From Corylus avellana (Eukaryota; Streptophyta; Magnoliopsida; Fagales; Betulaceae), in contig NC_081545.1 in NCBI RefSeq assembly GCF_901000735.1, positions 31,481,968 to 31,545,967 of the forward strand: a stretch of DNA of 64,000 nt, given 5' to 3'. The position numbers were made by a program, and so were the translations under genes. Each line of letters opens with the position of its first letter. Position 1 is the first letter of the stretch. Below the pieces are notes generated by a model. That model did not search any database. It saw nothing but the letters and a program-made list of their open reading frames with translations, and was not told where the DNA came from. Positions 58,014 to 64,000 of the stretch are shown piece after piece.

Positions 58014-58738
58014 TGTTTTGTAATACCATTTCATTGATCTTGACGCCTGCATTGGGTTTCGAAACTGTTGGAACAATACAACCTAATAATTTATGACTCT
58101 TGAGTATTGGACCTTTTGGCCTATTTTCTATTTTGTTTCGTTTATTTGGATCGTTATCTTTCGTGTTTGGATCTGCTGCAGGGGAGCCCACCCTTTTTGG
58201 TTTTTTATCACTTGTATTTCCAATTTGATTAGAAAAAAAGAATAGTCACAAAGAAATCCATTTTCTCCATTCTCCCACATTCAATAAAATAATAATAAAT
58301 AAAAAAAATCTACATACTATAATTATATTCAACATTCATTCAACAATATTCATATGCTATTCTCAATCAACCGTTATATATATATATATAACGAATAACG
58401 AATATTCCAATTATTAATTAGAGTGTCATATCAAACATTTTCAAATGAATGTTTCTTACTTTACTTTAATCAAAACTCAGACTTGCTTAATCTTTTGACT
58501 TATTATCTTGCTTAGAGCTGACTTACGACAAAACCCAAGTCAAGAAGAATCCCATAATCTATGAGTTTAGAGTACTCATGATTCAATCCGATACATGCAC
58601 TACAACTATCATTTAATTTGCTACACTCATGAATAGAATGACTTTCCTACAAACCCTTGTCCTCAATATATGACTCCAAATAAGGCCCAATTAATAAAAA
58701 TTCAGCTACCATCTTTCACCGACCGCTAAGATTCATAA

Positions 58739-61408
58739 TCATAGAGAACACTGTCCCAAATGACTAGAGGACATTAGTTTGCCCGACTCTTGACTGGCAC
58801 TTGCAAAACTTTGCTCTCCGTTGCTCATTATGGTCACCCTGCTGTTGCTATTTCTACTTGACACTTGTCCACTGCTGCTACTTGACATGTCATCACTATC
58901 ATCAAGTGTGGACTTGGGGAAGAGACCTTTCTCATCATCTAGCGCCTTAATTTCAACCACATTAAGCCCTACATCTTCGTCTACACTTTCTTGCAATTGC
59001 AATGCGAACTCAAGGCCCCCCAACACATCATCCATTGATGGCCGTTCGATTCCGTTGTCAAGTAAACAATTCATCGCAACCTCAACAAATTTCTTCAAGC
59101 ACCGAATCCCTATTTCACCCTTAATTGATGGATCAACCATCTCTTCAACCTTTCCATTGCGATAGATTTCCTGCGCCCACCTCGCGAGGCCCATTGCTGT
59201 CTCTGTCGTACGCATTATAGGTGGCTTTGCACACAATACTTCACACAAAACCACACCAAATGAGTACACGTCAGATTTCACAGTCAACTGCATACGTCTG
59301 TAATACTCTAGGTCCATGTACCCAAAACTACCCTTCACCACCGTGCTGACATGGGAGTTGGCCATGCCAGTGGGACCTACTTTGGACAATCCAAAATCGG
59401 ATACCTTGGCAACCCATTTCTCATCTAATAAGATATTTGTTGTCTTCACGTCACGATGAATGATTGTTTGCTTTGCGCCCGTATGAAGATAGTTCAAAGC
59501 ACGAGCCGCACCGATACAAATCTCAAGGCGTTGCTTCCACGGAAGAGGTGGATTATCGGTGTTGTACAAATGATCACGTAGAGTCCCATGGGCCATGTAA
59601 TCGTAGACGAGTATCATCTCATCACCTTCGTTACAATATCCAATCAGAGAAACAAGATGGAGGTAACGCAGCTGGGAGAGCATCACGATTTCGGTGTGGA
59701 ACTCACGAGCCCCTTGCTGTGAACTAGATTTCAGCCGTTTGATTGCAACTGGAATAGTCCCGTCATCAATGTACCCTTTATACACGTTGCCAAACCCTCC
59801 AACCCCTATGATTAAAACCTTATCGAAATCGTTTGTGGCGGCTTTGATTTCAGCAAACGAAAACTTACGACATAATTCGGAAGGTAAAAATGAGCCCTGC
59901 GTCTTAGTGGACTTGGTCTTGGTGAAAGAAAATAGACCCCACCATGAAGTTACACCGGTGGAGCCGATGTCCTTGGCTCTCTTACTCAGCCCGAAAGTCA
60001 CTAAAAAAAGAATAAAGAGTAGACCAACAACACCTCCAATGATAATGGCTATCATCGACGACAACTTCTGTGGCCTCTCCGTTAATTTTGTTTTGGGTTC
60101 CGGGGCCGGGAGTGTGGTAACCCCCTCCACTTCCGGGTTGAGCCCAGCAAGAGTACCGTCTGATCGGTTCAACTTAAATATTTCCACACCGTTCAAGATG
60201 GCACTGGCGTATAAGGGATGTGGTAATAGATCCCAGTTAGGATGTAGCGCGAGCCATAAATCTTGTTTGCCCTTGTTTACACTTGAGGCCAATACAACAT
60301 ACTCTCTGTATACAGGAATTCGAGTACCACCGGTCCATTGAATCACATCCGCTCCTTCCTCTGCCATCTGATTATTGATGAATATGTCAAAAACCCGTTG
60401 GTTCATTTTCAGAACCTCTTGCTGAGTTTCGCAGAAATGCAGCCTAAAAAGATAGTAAAACCCGCCATCAACCTTGAAGATCCACGTGAGGTTGAAACTC
60501 AAGTTAACCGTACCATTCAGAACCATTGAACGAGAAGTTTTATACACAATCTCCGGCGCTGTGTAGGCCGGTGTGTCTGTCGTATACTGTATCTTGACAT
60601 CAGACTGGCCGTAAGGTATCATCCCTTTCTTCTGGCCAAACAGATACTGCGAGTCCTGACGCCAAGTCCGGAACATACCAGTATCCTCTACGCCCGAGAC
60701 ATCGTTGCCACCCACGTTTAGTCTAAACATGGTCTCAAGAGCAGTGGTGTTGTCGAAATAGAAGGGTATGTTGTAATCTACCTGCTTGGTGATCATTACA
60801 TCATCCCTATTGTGCATATAGAGATTATTTGGGATAGAAACAATCTCTATACCATTAATGAAGGCGTAAGAGCTCGGAGATGGAATAAAGGTTATGTTGA
60901 GAAACCGAGTGTGAAACACAGGGATTATGAATTCTTTGATAAAGGTGGCTACGGGAGGTTCTATGGAAGATACGGTAAGGAAGGCACTGAAGTTGCTTAA
61001 GAGGGTGAAGTTATTGGCGGTGACGAAGGAGAAGGACTTCGATTTATCGTGTCCGGAGTAGGTGGCCGGAAAGAAGTAGAGACGGACGAACTTCAGGCCA
61101 GGCGAGACGGGGAAGGAGTAGGTGAACTTGTTGTGAAAGATGCGTGCAGTCGTGTAGGGGAGTTGGGTAACAGAAGGGTCGTGCTGGGAGGGGGTAGATG
61201 CTATTGATGTCGTGTTAATATTTGGGGGTGTAAACTTTGAGTTGAAATCGCCTTCCCAGTTACGGCCATCCAGCGAGGTTGATTTGAAGGACGAGCCACA
61301 ATTGAGGAGAAAATAGTCGGTGGCAGCATAGGGTGGCGGGGTTTCGGTGAAGACTTGGGTGATCAGGAGAAGATGGAGGAAGGAGAGGTAGAGGGCAAGC
61401 GAGTGCAT
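58739..61408 (-). CDS. FERONIA-like (CrRLK1L) receptor kinase, copy 4
   Basis: 889 codons from MHSLALYLSF, protein identical to copy 3, including Leu in the DPEY-type motif (MDLEYY). One silent base difference was seen (CTT to CTG in QLRYLHL, at 59672). Domains and motifs are as given for copy 3. If the tandem duplication is real, the two genes double the dose of one receptor. If it is an assembly duplicate, only one exists. Confidence 0.88.
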   Translation of the reverse strand: MHSLALYLSFLHLLLITQVFTETPPPYAATDYFLLNCGSSFKSTSLDGRNWEGDFNSKFTPPNINTTSIASTPSQHDPSVTQLPYTTARIFHNKFTYSFPVSPGLKFVRLYFFPATYSGHDKSKSFSFVTANNFTLLSNFSAFLTVSSIEPPVATFIKEFIIPVFHTRFLNITFIPSPSSYAFINGIEIVSIPNNLYMHNRDDVMITKQVDYNIPFYFDNTTALETMFRLNVGGNDVSGVEDTGMFRTWRQDSQYLFGQKKGMIPYGQSDVKIQYTTDTPAYTAPEIVYKTSRSMVLNGTVNLSFNLTWIFKVDGGFYYLFRLHFCETQQEVLKMNQRVFDIFINNQMAEEGADVIQWTGGTRIPVYREYVVLASSVNKGKQDLWLALHPNWDLLPHPLYASAILNGVEIFKLNRSDGTLAGLNPEVEGVTTLPAPEPKTKLTERPQKLSSMIAIIIGGVVGLLFILFLVTFGLSKRAKDIGSTGVTSWWGLFSFTKTKSTKTQGSFLPSELCRKFSFAEIKAATNDFDKVLIIGVGGFGNVYKGYIDDGTIPVAIKRLKSSSQQGAREFHTEIVMLSQLRYLHLVSLIGYCNEGDEMILVYDYMAHGTLRDHLYNTDNPPLPWKQRLEICIGAARALNYLHTGAKQTIIHRDVKTTNILLDEKWVAKVSDFGLSKVGPTGMANSHVSTVVKGSFGYMDLEYYRRMQLTVKSDVYSFGVVLCEVLCAKPPIMRTTETAMGLARWAQEIYRNGKVEEMVDPSIKGEIGIRCLKKFVEVAMNCLLDNGIERPSMDDVLGGLEFALQLQESVDEDVGLNVVEIKALDDEKGLFPKSTLDDSDDMSSSSSGQVSSRNSNSRVTIMSNGEQSFASASQESGKLMSSSHLGQCSL

Positions 61409-61831
61409 GGTGTGGAAGACCAATTCTCCTACGGCTGCTATACCATATATATATGCAGCTTAATTATCTGATGGAAAACACTGAGCAATTGTGTGAAAGT
61501 TAGGTCTTTGGATTTATGCGGATTGTTCAACATACACGCTTTTGAATATAAGTTATGTTTGGATTTTTGTAAAGCATTAATGCAAGGAATCGATTGTCCT
61601 CGACGATCACTTGCTTGGTATTTTCCTCCACTGGTGTGTAGGAGGATAATGGATACTTATTTCCACAAATGTGAAGGTGGGAAATAAGTGGGACATACAT
61701 CTACAAATCACAATCAGGGAACAAATTAATCTTTTCATGCCTAAAAGCCCAAATTCAAGAATTTAATTATTCGATCGTAAAACAATACATTTTCACCGCC
61801 ATTTCTTGAATCTTTAAATCTTTTAGGTATG

Positions 61832-64000
61832 ATAATTGGCATCCCGGCTGCCTTTAGCTTTTAGAAGACCGGTAAGATCGAGGTTTATCTTCGACTATGA
61901 CCTAAGGGAAAAGCCGAAAAGAGCTAATTATGTCGTTGCTCTCTTGAGAAACGCCAATATATATACCTCATATGTCATGCTTAAACCCAGGTATCACACA
62001 AAATTTACTCGCTGAAAATTTCTCTACCATGTCAACATGCATGCATGGGACATTCGCGGAAAACTATCCAAAACTTGAATATTAACTTTAAACTATTTCT
62101 CGAAAATCAAACAGAAAATAGTTTCTTTCTTTTTAGAAAATGTTCACGTATTCAATTCTTTAAATTGATTTGTTTTTTCTTTTACTATTAAGTAATAAAA
62201 TTATATCTCCAAACCGTTATATTTATCTTCAAATTTTAAGATAAATATAAAGGCCTTTTTTTCTTTCCTTTTCCTTTTCCTTTTTCTTTTTCCAAATGTC
62301 CTAGTCTGGTTGTCGTTTTCGGAAGAAAAGTCTTACAAGTGAACAAGTGATGTCTTTGATTGCATATTTATCTTCAAATTTGTCTTCAAGGGTAGCTCAA
62401 TCGGTTAAGGACCACATCTCATGAAACGGAGTAGTTTGAATCCTTCCTCCCTTCTTGTGATAAAAAATAAAAAAATAAAAAAAAAATCTTCAAATTATTC
62501 CCTGAAAACGATTGCTGAACTTGTGAAAGATACTTTGGACTTGCTCATCAGCCTTGTATTTGGTGTTATTATTCCTCTGTCGACCCTGGCTGGCTGGCTC
62601 CACGCTCCTCACCAAATTGGAGAAGCCAATGGAGTCATTTAAAATTTGACAAAAAAAAAAAAAAAAATTGTGAATTGGGTGATAGTAAACTATGTTAAAT
62701 GAGATAAGTATAATTTACCATTAAAGAATAGTACTCTATCTCTAAATTACCCTCTGGACTTGCGTCCATAAATAGCTAATTATCTAGATTCTGATTTCCT
62801 AAATCTTAATTAATACTATTATTACTAACGTTTTTTTTTTTTTTAAAAAAAAAAAAATTATAAGCAATACTATATTGATAAAAGTTATATACGTACAAAA
62901 TACCTATGTCTTCTTTTGTGCGTGTAATATTATCCTAAAAAAGATAACATAGATGAAAAATGCTAGAGTTATTAACTCTTTTACTAACTTCTTGCTTTAG
63001 TATTGACCAAATACTCAGACTTAGAATAAGGGCCACCGGACCAACCTTTCTATTAATATTCAACACATGAGGAATAGCAACCTGGAGTACTACGTGATTA
63101 AACTTGAATGTTTTTGGTAAGTTTTTTTGAACCTTGTTATCATATTCAAATTCATGGGTACAGCGAGACACCATTCAAAGTTCTTGACTCGTTACTTATT
63201 AAAAAAAAAAAAAAAGAAGAAGAAAAAAGGGTTCTTGACTCGTTAACCACAACTTTAATGACAACCATGCAATTTTTTGTTATATACTTTGATAGTAAAG
63301 CTTTCTTATATCTGGTTTATTTAATACAAGTGAAAATATTAGAGTAAAGCTATAAAATCATATTTTTATCTTACAATAACCAAACAGTCCCAGTATATCA
63401 ATCATTAGAGAGTCATAGTAAAATAAAAAATTGTTAGGACTGTTACATCAATATCATGAAATAAAAATATATAGCATTATTCTTGAAATTAGTAGAGGTT
63501 TAAGATGGATCATAAATTTGGAATGCATGCATTGCTTATTTGAATTAGAGTATGTACATAATTCAGTTTACGTGATCCGTACAAAAACAATATGGACAAG
63601 AAGGATTCGTGTGGCAATATAATGAATCCTTGATTGGTGATTTATATATGCCTTTAGATGCCATGGATAACACTAAATGGTATAATTTCTATGATTCATC
63701 TTACCTCCTTTAAATTATTTTATGGTTAACTAGAGTATGCAAAATCTATTTGTATTTGTGTTTTGTTACTTTATGTGGCTTAAAAAACTTGTGAATGTTA
63801 GGGCACAACAAACTATGTTTATATTTTCGTCATTATTTTTCCAGGATGTTTTCTTCATAATACTGGAGATTTTTAGTTGGTCTTCTCTGAGGAACTATTA
63901 TAGGAATTAGGAACCTACAGATATGTTACCCATGACATTTTCTTTTTCATCTCTGAGAAGCCTTATATAAATGGAGAAGTGTGTAGCTTCAATGGTGAAA
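61832..64000. repeat. Array spacer, next unit (partial)
   Basis: Copy of 52069-54240, with the SINE (62381-62486) and the small conserved frame (62487-62642). It runs off the window, so a further DUF2039 and kinase unit may follow. Confidence 0.75.
62381..62486 (+). mobile_element. Short tRNA-derived SINE, partial next unit
   Basis: Same sequence as 52614-52719 with the TCTTCAAATT direct repeats. Confidence 0.7.

Larger units (their letters stand above)
55270..58064 (-). pseudogene. DUF2039 (C9orf85-like) pseudogene, unit 3
   Basis: Same exons and lesions as 46503-48301 (5-base loss in the KPNAGVKINE exon, TAG and one-base loss in exon 2, two extra bases at the third exon donor). Here the acidic last exon is kept at 55436-55270 but has its own frameshift after MNKGKSK (AAAGTTCG where unit 1 has AAAAGTTCG). 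It also carries the two Mutator-like MITEs. Confidence 0.8.
55993..64000 (-). repeat. 9.77-kb tandem repeat, second copy (runs off the window)
   Basis: Near-identical continuation of 46213-54235. It contains most of a DUF2039 pseudogene, kinase copy 4, the unique flank and the spacer. Its right end is not reached. Confidence 0.9.

Overview
The window is plant nuclear DNA, probably from a woody eudicot. It is AT-rich, contains intron-bearing genes, and has plant-only gene families (FERONIA-type malectin receptor kinases, CC-NBS-LRR and TIR-NBS-LRR resistance genes) plus Copia, PIF/Harbinger, Mutator-like MITE and SINE insertions. Species was not determined. The sequence is a scaffold with two 100-base N gaps (20375-20474 and 34456-34555) and Ns at the start (1-88), so it consists of at least three contigs.

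Layout. 89-8583: MITEs, a LINE scrap, the broken head of a TIR-NBS-LRR gene, a 1.3-kb foldback element full of GA repeats, and a 3-kb internally deleted PIF/Harbinger element (5600-8583) flanked by TAA. 8637-11922: an exon scrap of a DUF2039 (C9orf85-like) gene, then an intact FERONIA-like kinase gene on the minus strand. 14049-17300: arm A of a 3.2-kb inverted repeat. 17301-20374: a Copia element with a deleted middle, running into gap 1. 20475-25790: repeats and MITEs. 25792-29699: one apparently intact CC-NBS-LRR gene with one intron. 31119-34455: a decayed DUF2039 exon and arm B of the inverted repeat, ending at gap 2. 34556-64000: a tandem array on the minus strand whose unit is spacer, DUF2039 pseudogene, FERONIA-like kinase. 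The first kinase of the array is frameshifted (41221-43883). The next two (48976-51645 and 58739-61408) encode identical proteins and lie in two almost identical 9.77-kb copies.

Working parts. Three intact receptor kinases (extracellular malectin-like region, one membrane span, RD-type kinase) and one NLR make this a small cell-surface plus intracellular receptor cluster. The DUF2039 gene, a small zinc-ribbon protein elsewhere, has been carried along with the kinases in every unit, and each copy carries inactivating lesions. Shared and private lesions and transposon insertions give an order of events: the first kinase unit and the two 9.77-kb copies share a 5-nt deletion that the 34556-43883 unit lacks; the 9.77-kb copies then gained two Mutator-like MITEs before their own very recent duplication. 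Several repeats end at contig gaps, so part of the structure may come from assembly.
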